Origin: Pseudolysinimonas_A sp947085045
GTDB lineage: Bacteria; Actinomycetota; Actinomycetes; Actinomycetales; Microbacteriaceae
Length of the DNA stretch: 64,000 nucleotides
Direction: 5' to 3'
Assembly (NCBI GenBank): GCA_947085045.1
Contig: CAMTUU010000014.1
Span: forward strand, 88,929-152,928
The notes under the pieces are model-generated. The model was not told the DNA's origin and searched no databases. It saw nothing but the letters and a program-made list of their open reading frames with translations. Within the stretch, counting starts at the first letter, position 1, and each line of letters starts with the position of its first letter. The translations under genes were made by a program, and so were the position numbers. Shown here piece after piece: positions 41,690-50,340 of the stretch.

Positions 41690-42697
41690 ATGACGGCTAC
41701 GACTGCGATCGGATACGAGAAGAACCTCCCCGCCACCGACCCCGAGGCGCTGACCGCCCGCGAGGTCGAGGTGCCCGAACTTGGACCGCATGACTTGTTG
41801 GTCGAGGTCGAGGCGGTCTCGGTGAACCCGGTCGATGTGAAACTGCGGGAAGGCGCTCCTGCGAACGGGTTCAAGGTGCTCGGCTTCGACGCCGCCGGTA
41901 CGGTGCGCGAGGTCGGCTCAGCGGTGACGCTGTTCGCTCCGGGTGACGAGGTGTACTACGCGGGCAGCATCGACCGGCCAGGTACGAACCAGCGCCTGCA
42001 TGTTGTGGATGAGCGGATTACGGGGCGCAAGCCGCAGGTGCTGTCGTTTGCCGACGCTGCTGCGCTGCCGCTGACGGCGATCACCGCCTGGGAGACCCTG
42101 TTCGAGCGGCTCGCCCTTACCGAGGACTCGACCGGCACCCTGCTGGTGATCGGCGCGACCGGCGGAGTCGGATCGATCATGCTGGCACTGGCCGACGCGC
42201 TCCTGCCGAACGTCACCGTGATCGCCACCGCCTCCGACGATGAACGCTCCGCCTGGGTGCGCAACCTGGGCGCGGAGCATGTGGTGAACCACCGCGACGA
42301 CCTGGCTGAGCAGGTGCTCGCCGTCGCGCAGGATGGCGTGGACTGGCTGTTCACCGCGCATTCCGCGGGGCAGATCGAAACCTATGCGCGGATCGTTCGA
42401 GCGTTCGGGCATATTGTCGCCATTGACGACGGTCCGCGCGACGTGTTCCCGCTCAAGGGCAAGAGCATCGCTTGGCACTGGGAACTGATGTTCACCCGCC
42501 CGCTCAGGCAGACCCCGGACATGATTGAACAGCACCAGCTCCTGAACACTGTCGCTGACCTTGTAGATCAGGGCCGCATCCGCACCACGGCCACAACGAC
42601 ACTCGCGCCGATCTCACCGACCACACTCCGCGAGGCGCACGAGTTGGTCGAGAACGGCCGCACAGTCGGCAAGGTCACCGTCCACAGATGGGAGTAG
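41690..42697 (+). CDS. Quinone oxidoreductase / zinc-independent MDR-family reductase
   Basis: Medium-chain dehydrogenase/reductase of 335 aa. It starts like the adh_fam_1/quinone oxidoreductase group (AIGYEKNLPATDPEAL), has VSVNPVDVKLREG, FDAAGTVREVGSAV and the NADPH site LLVIGATGGVGSIMLALA. The structural zinc Cys cluster is absent. It probably reduces quinones or enal-type compounds under HxlR control. It is the last complete gene of the element, 36 bp before the attR arm begins. Confidence 0.9.
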   Translation: MTATTAIGYEKNLPATDPEALTAREVEVPELGPHDLLVEVEAVSVNPVDVKLREGAPANGFKVLGFDAAGTVREVGSAVTLFAPGDEVYYAGSIDRPGTNQRLHVVDERITGRKPQVLSFADAAALPLTAITAWETLFERLALTEDSTGTLLVIGATGGVGSIMLALADALLPNVTVIATASDDERSAWVRNLGAEHVVNHRDDLAEQVLAVAQDGVDWLFTAHSAGQIETYARIVRAFGHIVAIDDGPRDVFPLKGKSIAWHWELMFTRPLRQTPDMIEQHQLLNTVADLVDQGRIRTTATTTLAPISPTTLREAHELVENGRTVGKVTVHRWE

Positions 42698-42732
42698 ACT
42701 GAAACCGCGCGCACGCGCATGTTCACAGGCGA

Positions 42733-42773
42733 GTGCGTTTGCAGAACCTCGGCTGGGCGAGAAGAACATCAGC
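42733..42773. other. attR, right junction of integrative element
   Basis: Element sequence (arm 42733-42753) meets host sequence in the core CGGCTGG (42750-42756). The crossover dinucleotide TG is at 42754-42755. The arm is the inverted copy of 18665-18685 with one mismatch in 21 positions. Host coding sequence of the uvrA-like gene resumes in frame from 42756. Confidence 0.85.
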
Positions 42774-43247
42774 GAGGTACTCGGCCTCAGCGTCGACGAG
42801 GCGGTGGCCTACTTCGCCGACGGTCCGTCGAAGGTGCCGGCCGCGCACGCGATCGTCACCCGGATGTCCGACGTCGGGCTCGGCTACCTCACCCTCGGGC
42901 AGCCGCTCACGACGCTGTCCGGCGGTGAACGTCAGCGGCTGAAGCTGGCGATCCATTTGGCCGACGACGGCGGCATCTACGTGCTCGACGAGCCGACGAC
43001 CGGGCTCCACCTCGCCGACGTGCAGCAGCTGCTCCGGCTGCTCGACCGGCTCGTCGAGGCCGGCAAGTCGGTGATCGTGATCGAGCACCATCAAGCCGTG
43101 ATGGCGCACGCCGACTGGATCGTCGACCTCGGACCCGGCGCGGGCCACGACGGCGGGAAGGTCGTGTTCGAGGGCACTCCCGCCGACCTGGTCGCCCGGA
43201 AGACGACACTCACCGGGCAGCACCTCGCCGCCTACGTCGGCGCCTGA
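42756..43247 (+). pseudogene. 3' fragment of the UvrA-like ABC ATPase
   Basis: Encodes the last 163 residues of the gene whose 5' part is at 16766. It begins GEKNISEVLGLSVDEAVAYF, which continues the interrupted DYRL in frame, and contains the second ABC signature (TTLSGGERQRLKLA) and second Walker B (YVLDEPTTGLHLAD). A GTG at 42804 leaves an open frame of 147 codons, but this would be an isolated half-domain and is unlikely to be useful alone. Confidence 0.92.
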
Positions 43248-43281
43248 TCGCGGGGTCCCCGCGCGATAGGGTGACGCCACC

Positions 43282-44493
43282 ATTAAGCGAGCGACACTCA
43301 GACGGCTCGCGTCGGCGCTGGGCGTCGCCGCGCTCGTCGGGGTCGCCGTCGCCGGCACTCTGGGCGCGGTCCGAGAGGCCGGACTCGCCCAGGCCGCGGT
43401 CCAGGCCGACGACTTCTACATCATCCCCGACGACCTCGCCCCCGGCGCCCCCGGCGACCTCATCGCGAGCGAGCCGCTCCCGGGAGCACCGATCGGCGCC
43501 CAGGCCTGGCGGATCATGTACCGCTCAACCGATGCCGACGGCGAGGAAGTCCCGGTGACCGGCATCGTCGTCACACCGAACGGAGCGGCGCCGTCCGGCG
43601 GGCGCACGGTCATCGCCTGGGCGCACCCCACGACCGGCGCCGACCCGTCCTGTGCGCCGTCGCTCGCCCGCGACCCCTTCGAGCTGCTCGAAGGCTCCCA
43701 CTCCCTGTTGACCAAGGGCTTCACGATCGTCGCCACCGACTACGCCGGGATGGGACTCGACACCCCGAGCGCCTACCTCATCGGGGGGACCGAGGGCCGT
43801 AACGTGCTCGACTCCGTGCGCGCCGCGCAGCAGCTTCCCGCGTCCCAGGCGGGCAACACCGTCGTGCTCTGGGGGCATTCGCAGGGCGGGCAGGCGGCCC
43901 TGTTCGCCGAACAGCTGCACGAAGAGTACGCGCCGGAGCTCGACATCCGCGGCGTCGCCGTCGCCGCCCCCGCGGCCGACCTCGCCACCTTGCTCGACGA
44001 CGACCTCGACGACATCTCCGGAGTCTCCATCGGCTCCTACGCGTTCACCGCCTACGCCGACTTCTACGGCGAGGACATCTCCACCATCCTCACCCCGGCC
44101 GCCGAGAAGGCCGTGCCCGCCATGACGGGGATCTGCCTGACCGACCCGAGACTGCACCAACTCGGCACCCCGCTGATCGGCGACTTCGTCCGCTCCGACC
44201 CGTCGACGACCGCTCCGTGGGACGACTACCTGGCCAGGAACACCCCCGACCCGGGCGGCGGCGGGCTTCCGCTGTTCGTCGCGCCAGGGCTCGCCGACGA
44301 GCTGGTCGACCCCGCCTCGACCGCGCAGTTCGTCGCCGCCGCCTGCGCGACCGGGCGTTCGGTCACCTCGCGCACCCTGCCAGGCGTGAATCACGGGTTC
44401 GTCGCCGAACTGGCGATCCCGGAGCTCACGGCCTGGCTCGACGACCTCGGGCGCACCGGCCCGCCGGAATCCACCGGCTGTCCGGCCGGCTAA
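43282..44493 (+). CDS. Secreted lipase/esterase (LIP-type), probable ATT start or lost start
   Basis: Secreted alpha/beta hydrolase of 403 aa. A signal peptide (KRATLRRLASALG followed by VAALVGVAVAGTLGAV) is followed by the mature region DDFYIIPDDLAPGAPGD. Catalytic parts are the nucleophile in WGHSQGGQAAL, the Asp in APGLADELVDP and the His in GVNHGF. The frame has no ATG, GTG or TTG between the stop at 43267 and the signal peptide. ATT 43282 is exactly where a start is expected, followed by AAG CGA. So it is either a rare AUU start or an ATG-to-ATT mutation. A GTG at 43516 would remove the signal peptide. Confidence 0.75.
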   Translation: MKRATLRRLASALGVAALVGVAVAGTLGAVREAGLAQAAVQADDFYIIPDDLAPGAPGDLIASEPLPGAPIGAQAWRIMYRSTDADGEEVPVTGIVVTPNGAAPSGGRTVIAWAHPTTGADPSCAPSLARDPFELLEGSHSLLTKGFTIVATDYAGMGLDTPSAYLIGGTEGRNVLDSVRAAQQLPASQAGNTVVLWGHSQGGQAALFAEQLHEEYAPELDIRGVAVAAPAADLATLLDDDLDDISGVSIGSYAFTAYADFYGEDISTILTPAAEKAVPAMTGICLTDPRLHQLGTPLIGDFVRSDPSTTAPWDDYLARNTPDPGGGGLPLFVAPGLADELVDPASTAQFVAAACATGRSVTSRTLPGVNHGFVAELAIPELTAWLDDLGRTGPPESTGCPAG

Positions 44494-45092
44494 GGGTCGT
44501 TGCGACCCGTGGGCCCGCTCTCGGCGACGCCGCCGTAGAGGTCGAGGATGGTCGGCGCGTCGGCAGGCGCCGGGATGACGTCGATCGGATCCCCCGGACG
44601 CACCCTGCCGGGCGTCAGCACCCGGAGGTAGGTGCCGAGTCGCCGCGCCTCCGAGAACCGCCGCACCCAGCCGGCGGATTCCGGGATCGCCCCGTTCCGG
44701 CCCATCCAGCGCGCGAACGTCAGGCACGGCGTGCGGGCGTGCGTGACCTCGAGCACCACGGCATCCGATCCCGCACCGATGCGCCAGCGCTCCCCCACGC
44801 GCACGTTGCTCACCTCGAGTCCGGCGACGCGGAGGTTCTCGCCGAAGAAGCCGGCCGGAACCTCGCGCCCCAACTGCTCGGCCCACCAGTCGGCGTCCTC
44901 GGCCGCGTAAGCGTAGACCGCCTGATCCTCGCCGCCGTGGTGCGTGCGGTCGGCCTGCACGTCGGCGTAGAGCCCGCGCCGGCCGACCTTCACGGCGCCC
45001 TCGACGGGCTGCTTGTCGATCGCCGTCGTGCCCACGGTTCCGGCATCGGGATGCAGGCGCGACACGACGCACGCGGCGAGGAGGCGACCCAT
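44490..45092 (-). CDS. MOSC domain-containing protein (YiiM-like)
   Basis: Protein of 200 aa with a MOSC domain, which can bind or transfer sulfur or molybdenum-cofactor products. Features: FGENLRVAGLEVSNVRVGERWRIG and the conserved Cys in HARTPCLTFARWMG. YiiM-type members reduce N-hydroxylated bases with the molybdenum cofactor. The stop overlaps the end of the convergent lipase gene by 4 bp. Confidence 0.88.
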   Translation of the reverse strand: MGRLLAACVVSRLHPDAGTVGTTAIDKQPVEGAVKVGRRGLYADVQADRTHHGGEDQAVYAYAAEDADWWAEQLGREVPAGFFGENLRVAGLEVSNVRVGERWRIGAGSDAVVLEVTHARTPCLTFARWMGRNGAIPESAGWVRRFSEARRLGTYLRVLTPGRVRPGDPIDVIPAPADAPTILDLYGGVAESGPTGRNDP

Positions 45093-45115
45093 GCGTCCAC
45101 TCTAAGGTTGAGCAC

Positions 45116-46222
45116 ATGCACCGCACGACGCCCCCGTTCCGCGCCGACCAGGTCGGGAGCTTCCTGCGCACGCCCGCCATCCACCGGGCGCGGGCCGCGC
45201 ACGAGGCGGGCGCGATCGATGCCGCCGAACTGCGGCGCGTCGAGGACCAGGAGATCGTCGAGCTCATCCGCGAGCAAGAGGCGGCGGGACTGCAGCTGAC
45301 GACCGACGGCGAGTTCCGGCGGTCGTGGTGGCACTTCGACTTCATCGGGATGCTGGACGGCGTCGAGATCGTCGAGATCGACCACGGCATCCAATTCCAG
45401 GGTGTGCAGACCAAGCCGAAGAGTCCCGTGGTCGTCGGCAAGATCGGCTTCCCGGCGGACCACCCGTTCCTCGACCACTTCGCGTTCGTCGCGGCGAACA
45501 CGACGGTCACCCCGAAGATGACGATCCCGTCGCCGACGGTGCTGCACTGGCGTGCCGAGTCGGCGGGCATCGACGCGCAGTTCTACGCCGACCGCGACGC
45601 GATCCTCGACGACCTCGCCGCCGCCTACCGCGCCGCCGTGCAGGCCTTCTACGATGCCGGATGCCGCTACCTGCAGTTCGACGACACCACCTGGGCGTAC
45701 CTCTGCTCGCCGGCCGAGATCGAGAAGGCGGCGGCCCGCGGCGTCGACGTCGAGGACATCGGCGAGAAGTACGTGAAGCTGATCAACGACTCGATCCGCG
45801 ACAAGCCCGCCGACATGGTCATCACGACGCACGTCTGCCGCGGCAACTTCAAGTCGACCTGGATCTCGTCGGGCGGCTATGAGCCGGTCGCGCACGCCCT
45901 GCTCGTCGGCTGCGACTACGACGGCTACTTCCTCGAGTACGACACCGAGCGCGCCGGCGGATTCGAGCCGCTGCGCTTCCTGCCCGAGGGCGACAAGATC
46001 GTGGTGCTCGGTCTGATCACCTCCAAGAGCGGCGATCTGGAAGATTCCGACGACGTGCGGAAGCGCATCGCCGAGGCCACCGAGTTCGTGCGCCTCGAAC
46101 AGTTGGCGCTCAGCCCGCAGTGCGGCTTCGCCTCGACCGAGGAGGGCAACGTGCTCACCGACGAGCAGCAGTGGGCGAAGATGCGCGAGATCGTCGCGGT
46201 GTCGAAGGACGTCTGGGCGTAG
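45116..46222 (+). CDS. MetE-like cobalamin-independent methionine synthase family protein (YxjG/YxjH-like)
   Basis: Protein of 368 aa corresponding to the C-terminal, zinc-binding half of MetE. It starts FRADQVGSFLRTPAIHRARAAHE, and has LQLTTDGEFRRSWWHFDF, the substrate-binding LQFDDTTWAYL and zinc ligands in TTHVCRGN and SPQCGFAST. Stand-alone forms transfer methyl groups to homocysteine or related thiols from unknown donors. It lacks the N-terminal folate domain of full MetE. Confidence 0.88.
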   Translation: MHRTTPPFRADQVGSFLRTPAIHRARAAHEAGAIDAAELRRVEDQEIVELIREQEAAGLQLTTDGEFRRSWWHFDFIGMLDGVEIVEIDHGIQFQGVQTKPKSPVVVGKIGFPADHPFLDHFAFVAANTTVTPKMTIPSPTVLHWRAESAGIDAQFYADRDAILDDLAAAYRAAVQAFYDAGCRYLQFDDTTWAYLCSPAEIEKAAARGVDVEDIGEKYVKLINDSIRDKPADMVITTHVCRGNFKSTWISSGGYEPVAHALLVGCDYDGYFLEYDTERAGGFEPLRFLPEGDKIVVLGLITSKSGDLEDSDDVRKRIAEATEFVRLEQLALSPQCGFASTEEGNVLTDEQQWAKMREIVAVSKDVWA

Positions 46223-46226
46223 CCCG

Positions 46227-46982
46227 TCACGAGCCCGGGGCTCGGAAGCGGTACGCGTGCAGCCGGTACGGCAACTGCAGTTTCCCGTCGACGTCGGCCA
46301 CCCGCTCGCCGAGCGCCCGCACCCCGTCCAGCATCGCGCGACGCTCCCCCTCCGTCGCGGTGAGCACGAAGCCGTGCGTCGCGGCGAGGTCGACGAGCGT
46401 GTCGACGTCGATCGCCGCCACCCAGTCGAAGGTCTCGCTCGCGTCGAACTCGAGCGGCGCGGTGACGATCGGTCCACCCGCCGCGAGCAGCAGCTCGTCG
46501 GCGCTCCGATGATCGAGGATGTCGGCCAGCTCCGCCACCCACTCCTGCATCGACGCGCCCGCGCGGGCATCCCGGATGTTCCACAGCAGGCCCAGCGTGC
46601 CACCGGGCTTCAGGATGCGCGCGACCTCGGCGCTCCCCCGCGGCGGGTCGACCCAGTGCCACGACTGGCCGAAGGTGACGGCGTCGAACGTCGCCTCGCC
46701 GAACGGAAGCTGCTCGGCGGCGCCGGTCACGGTCGGGACGCCGGGGTGCTTGGCCGCGAGCACCGCGAGCATCCCCGGATCGGGGTCGACCGCGGTCACC
46801 TGGTGCCCCGCGGCGAGGAGGGCGTCCGTGAGCTTGCCCGTGCCGGTGCCGACATCGGCGACCGTCTGCTGCTCGCCGAGGAGCCAGTCGACGGCCTCGG
46901 CGGGATACCCGGGGCGGACGCGCTCGTACAGCGCGGCGATGCTGCCGAAGTTGCGGGAGCGCTCGGCGGTCCAGGCGGCCAT
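46227..46982 (-). CDS. Class I SAM-dependent methyltransferase
   Basis: Methyltransferase of 251 aa (methyltransferase_11 group). Motif I is VADVGTGTGKLTDAL, motif II includes VTAVDPDPGML, and the acidic loop VTFGQSWHWVDP follows. The start WTAERSRNFGSIAALYERVRPGYP is common in small-molecule methyltransferases of actinobacteria. Substrate unknown. It is convergent with the MetE-like gene, with 4 bp between stops. Confidence 0.9.
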   Translation of the reverse strand: MAAWTAERSRNFGSIAALYERVRPGYPAEAVDWLLGEQQTVADVGTGTGKLTDALLAAGHQVTAVDPDPGMLAVLAAKHPGVPTVTGAAEQLPFGEATFDAVTFGQSWHWVDPPRGSAEVARILKPGGTLGLLWNIRDARAGASMQEWVAELADILDHRSADELLLAAGGPIVTAPLEFDASETFDWVAAIDVDTLVDLAATHGFVLTATEGERRAMLDGVRALGERVADVDGKLQLPYRLHAYRFRAPGS

Positions 46983-47033
46983 GCGTCGAGCATGAACCCC
47001 GAACCTCGGAGGTCGCAGGGTATGCCGGGGCGC

Positions 47034-48569
47034 CTACCGCTTGCGCTTCTCGCGCACGCGCATGTTCACCACGACCGGCGTTCCGGCGAAACCGTAGACC
47101 TCGCGCAGCCGCCGGGTGATGAAGCGGCGGTAGCCCGGGTCGAGGAAGCCCGTCGTGAACAGCACGAACGTCGGCGGACGGGTGGCCGCCTGGGTGCCGA
47201 ACAGGATGCGGGGCTGCTTCCCGCCGCGCACCGGGTGCGGGTGCTCGGCGGCGAGTTCGGCGAGCAGCGCGTTGAACTTGCCGGTCGGGATGCGGGTGTC
47301 CCACGACTCGAGCGCCGTCTCGAGAGCGGGCACGAGCTTCTCGAGATGACGGCCGGTGCGCGCGGAGATGTTCACCCGAGGGGCCCAGGCGACGTGCGCG
47401 AGGTCCTGCTCGATCTCGCGTTCCAGGTAGCGGCGACGCTCGTCGTCGAGCAGGTCCCATTTGTTGAACGCGAGCACGAGCGCGCGGCCGGAGTCGAGGA
47501 CGAGTTCGATGATGCGCAGGTCCTGGGTGGAGACCTCTTCGGTCACGTCGAGCACGACGACGGCGACCTCGGCCTTCTCGAGGGCGGCCGCCGTGCGCAG
47601 CGACGCGTAGAAATCGGCCCCGTGCTGGAGGTGAACGCGCTTGCGGATCCCGGCGGTGTCGACGAAGGTCCAGATGCGCCCGGCGAGCTCGATGTTCTCG
47701 TCCACCGGGTCGCGGGTCGTGCCAGCCATCGGGTCGACGACGACCCGCTCCTCGCCGGCGGCCTTATTGAGCAGGCTCGACTTGCCCACGTTGGGGCGAC
47801 CGAGGATCGCGACCCGGCGCGGACCGCCGATCTCCTGCTTCGCGACGGCCGACACCTCGGGCAGCAGCTTCATGACCTCGTCGAGCACGTCGGCGACGCC
47901 GCGGCCGTGGATCGCGGACACCGGCCATGGCTGGCCGAGGCCGAGGCTCCAGAGCTCGGAGGCCAGCGTGTCCTTGACGGCATCGTCGGCCTTGTTGGCC
48001 ACGAGGATGACGGGCCGCTTCAAGGCCCGCAGCATCCGCACGACGTGCTCGTCGGTGGCGGTGGCGCCGACGTTGATGTCGACGACGAACAGCACGGCGT
48101 CGGCGAGGTCGACGGCGACCTCAGCCTGGGCGGCGACGGAGGCGTTGATGCCCCTCGCGTCGGGCTCCCAGCCGCCGGTGTCGACGACGGTGAACCGGCG
48201 CCCGAGCCACTCCGACTTGTACGAGACGCGGTCGCGCGTGACGCCCGGCACGTCTTCGACGACCGCCTCGCGACGGCCGAGGATGCGGTTGACGAGCGCG
48301 GACTTGCCGACGTTCGGGCGGCCGACGATCGCGAGTACCGGAAGCGCCGGCAGGTAGGTGATCCCGTCGGGGCCGGCCTGGGCGAGCTCGAGCAGGTCGA
48401 GGTCTTCGTCGTCGAGCTCGTAGTCTTGGAGCCCTGCCCGGAGAGACGCCGCGCGCTGCTCGGCGACGTCGTCGTCGAGGGCGTCGAGGCGTTCGGCGAG
48501 AGCCGGGTCGAGCTCGGCGGAGCCGTCGTCGAACGGCGTGTCGTCGGGCATCGGGGTCGCATCGGTCAT
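47034..48569 (-). CDS. der: Ribosome biogenesis GTPase Der (EngA)
   Basis: Essential 50S-assembly GTPase of 511 aa with two tandem G domains: GRPNVGKSALVNRILGRREA with TPGVTRD switch, and GRPNVGKSSLLNKAAGEER with MAGTTRD. Each has NKxD (VANKADD, FNKWDLL). A KH-like C-terminal domain ends RVREKRKR. An acidic N-terminal extension of about 70 residues precedes the first domain, as in other actinobacteria. Its ATG overlaps the cmk stop. Confidence 0.97.
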   Translation of the reverse strand: MTDATPMPDDTPFDDGSAELDPALAERLDALDDDVAEQRAASLRAGLQDYELDDEDLDLLELAQAGPDGITYLPALPVLAIVGRPNVGKSALVNRILGRREAVVEDVPGVTRDRVSYKSEWLGRRFTVVDTGGWEPDARGINASVAAQAEVAVDLADAVLFVVDINVGATATDEHVVRMLRALKRPVILVANKADDAVKDTLASELWSLGLGQPWPVSAIHGRGVADVLDEVMKLLPEVSAVAKQEIGGPRRVAILGRPNVGKSSLLNKAAGEERVVVDPMAGTTRDPVDENIELAGRIWTFVDTAGIRKRVHLQHGADFYASLRTAAALEKAEVAVVVLDVTEEVSTQDLRIIELVLDSGRALVLAFNKWDLLDDERRRYLEREIEQDLAHVAWAPRVNISARTGRHLEKLVPALETALESWDTRIPTGKFNALLAELAAEHPHPVRGGKQPRILFGTQAATRPPTFVLFTTGFLDPGYRRFITRRLREVYGFAGTPVVVNMRVREKRKR

Positions 48570-49240
48570 CGTGTTGCCTCCACGCCCTGCTGGTCTTGAA
48601 TGAGGTCGAGCACGGCCTGCACGGTCTGCTCGAAATCCAGGTCGGTCGAATCGAGGGTGGTCACGCCGGGAGCCGCGGTGAGGAAGTCGACCACGGCCGC
48701 ATCCTTCTGGTCGCGGTCGCGCAGCTGGGCGGCGCTGGCGGCGTTCTCGGGGGTCAGTTCGCGCGAGCGGCGTGCCACCCGCACGTCTTCGTCGGCGGTG
48801 AGCAGGATGCGCACCTCGGCGTCGGGCGCGACGACGGTCGTGATGTCGCGGCCTTCCACGACGATGCCCGCCTCGCGGCTCGCGGCGATCGTCGCGCGGA
48901 ACATGTCGGTCAGACGCGAGCGCACCTCGGGGATGCGCGCTATGTCGCTCACGACGGCGGTGACCCGCGGCTCGCGGATCGCGGCGGTCACGTCGGTCTC
49001 GCCGACCGAGACGATCGTGCCGTGCACCGTCGGGACGGTGCGGTAGGCGAGATCGTCGACGAGCGCGAGCACGACATCCGCGTCGGTGACGTCGGCGCCG
49101 CGCTCGAGCGCGAGCCAGGTGAGCGCCCGATAGGCGGCCCCGGTGTCGAGGAAGTCGAAGCCCAGGCGGGATGCCGCGGCACGGCTCACGCTCGACTTGC
49201 CGCTGCCCGCCGGGCCGTCCACCGCGACGACGACGCTCAC
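48566..49240 (-). CDS. cmk: Cytidylate kinase
   Basis: CMP/dCMP kinase of 224 aa. P-loop VDGPAGSGKSSVSRA, then FLDTGAAYRALTWLAL, the CMP-binding VVEGRDITTVVAPDAEVRI and the lid LRDRDQKDAA. GTG 49240 overlaps the tyrA stop (GTGA) and its own stop overlaps der, so tyrA-cmk-der are coupled. Confidence 0.96.
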   Translation of the reverse strand: MSVVVAVDGPAGSGKSSVSRAAASRLGFDFLDTGAAYRALTWLALERGADVTDADVVLALVDDLAYRTVPTVHGTIVSVGETDVTAAIREPRVTAVVSDIARIPEVRSRLTDMFRATIAASREAGIVVEGRDITTVVAPDAEVRILLTADEDVRVARRSRELTPENAASAAQLRDRDQKDAAVVDFLTAAPGVTTLDSTDLDFEQTVQAVLDLIQDQQGVEATR

Positions 49241-50337
49241 GAGCCGCCTCCGGCGAGCTGCCACCCGCGGCTCTCCAGCGCGGTGCTGAGCGTCGCGGCG
49301 ACTTCGGGAAGCACGGCGATCTCCGCGAAACCGATCTGCGCGCCCGGGGAGTGCTCGAGACGGAGGTCCTCCATGTTGACCCCCTCCTCGCCGATCTCGG
49401 TCAGCAGACGCGCCAGCTCGCCTGGTTCGTCGGCGACCTGCACCACCAGGCTCGCATACCGCGCGTCGCCGCCGTGCTTGCCCGGGATGCGGGCGACGCC
49501 CTGGTTGCCCCGGGTGAGCATCGCGGCGAGCCGGGTCGGGGCGCCGGGGGCGTCGGGGGCCGCGAGGGCCTGCAGCACCCCGTCGAGCTCGTCGCGGAAG
49601 GCGCCGAGCACCTCGGCGACCGGGCCGGCGTTGGCGCCGAGGATCTGGATCCACAGTTCGGGATCGCTCGCGGCGATCCGCGTGCTGTCGCGCAGGCCCT
49701 GCCCGGCCAATGCCGGGACAGCGTCACTCCCGCCGAGCAGGCGCGCGGCGAGGAGCGAGGCGACGACCTGTGGCACGTGCGAGACGAGGGCGACGCCGCG
49801 GTCGTGCTCGTCGGGCGAGAGCCGGATGGGCGTCGAGCCCAGGTCGAGCGCGAGGTCTTCGAGCACGCGCTCCTGCTCGGGCGTCGAGCGGGCGTGCGGC
49901 GCGATGATCCAGGGGCGTCCGAGGAAGATGTCCGCTCGGGCGGCCATCGCGCCGCCGCGCTCACGCCCGGCCATCGGGTGCGAGCCGAGGTACCGGGCGA
50001 CGTCGGCGCCGCGCGCGTGCAGATCGGCGAGGATGCCGGCCTTGACGCTCGCGACGTCGGTGACGAGTGCGTCCGGATGCGCCTCGAGTTCGGTCGCGAC
50101 GATCTCGGCGGTCGAATCGGGCGAGACGGCGACGATGACCAGCCCGGGCGCGTCACCCGCCGCGGCACTGCGGCCCGCGCCGTAGTCGACCGCGAGCCGC
50201 AGTGCCGCGGGCGACCGGTTGGCGAGCACGACGTCGAGTCCGAGGTCGCGCAGGGCGAGGCCGATGCTGGTGCCGAGCAGCCCGGTGCCGACGATGCGCA
50301 CGGTGCCCACTCGGGAGCTCAGGCGTGCAGCAGACAT
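49237..50337 (-). CDS. tyrA: Prephenate dehydrogenase with C-terminal ACT domain
   Basis: Tyrosine-biosynthesis enzyme of 366 aa that oxidatively decarboxylates prephenate. NAD site RIVGTGLLGTSIGLAL, catalytic-region motifs VTDVASVKAGI and GSHPMAGRERGGA, then ALVSHVPQVVASLL. The last 80 residues are an ACT domain (ARYASLVVQVADEPGELARLL) for feedback control by an aromatic amino acid. Confidence 0.95.
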   Translation of the reverse strand: MSAARLSSRVGTVRIVGTGLLGTSIGLALRDLGLDVVLANRSPAALRLAVDYGAGRSAAAGDAPGLVIVAVSPDSTAEIVATELEAHPDALVTDVASVKAGILADLHARGADVARYLGSHPMAGRERGGAMAARADIFLGRPWIIAPHARSTPEQERVLEDLALDLGSTPIRLSPDEHDRGVALVSHVPQVVASLLAARLLGGSDAVPALAGQGLRDSTRIAASDPELWIQILGANAGPVAEVLGAFRDELDGVLQALAAPDAPGAPTRLAAMLTRGNQGVARIPGKHGGDARYASLVVQVADEPGELARLLTEIGEEGVNMEDLRLEHSPGAQIGFAEIAVLPEVAATLSTALESRGWQLAGGGS

Positions 50338-50340
50338 CGG

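Larger units (their letters stand above)
18664..42754. mobile_element. 24.1-kb integrative (mobilisable) element inserted in uvrA-like gene
   Basis: Defined by the split uvrA-like gene and by matching att cores at 18659-18665 and 42750-42756. Contents: large serine recombinase, small ORF, IS481, palindrome array, two AraC genes, reductase, MFS, TetR, MobF relaxase, toxin-antitoxin, relaxase remnants, a dioxygenase catabolic cluster, HxlR and quinone oxidoreductase. No VirB/VirD4-type genes, coupling protein or replication initiator are recognised. It is therefore better called an integrative mobilisable element or a decayed ICE. The inside of the element is mosaic and includes several broken genes. 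Confidence 0.88.

Noticed and set aside
18664..42754. Prophage
   Set aside because: No capsid, tail, portal, terminase or lysis genes; relaxase and toxin-antitoxin genes fit a mobilisable element.
42804..43247. Independent short ABC ATPase gene starting at GTG 42804
   Set aside because: The sequence upstream to 42756 continues the uvrA-like protein in frame, and the piece lacks a Walker A.
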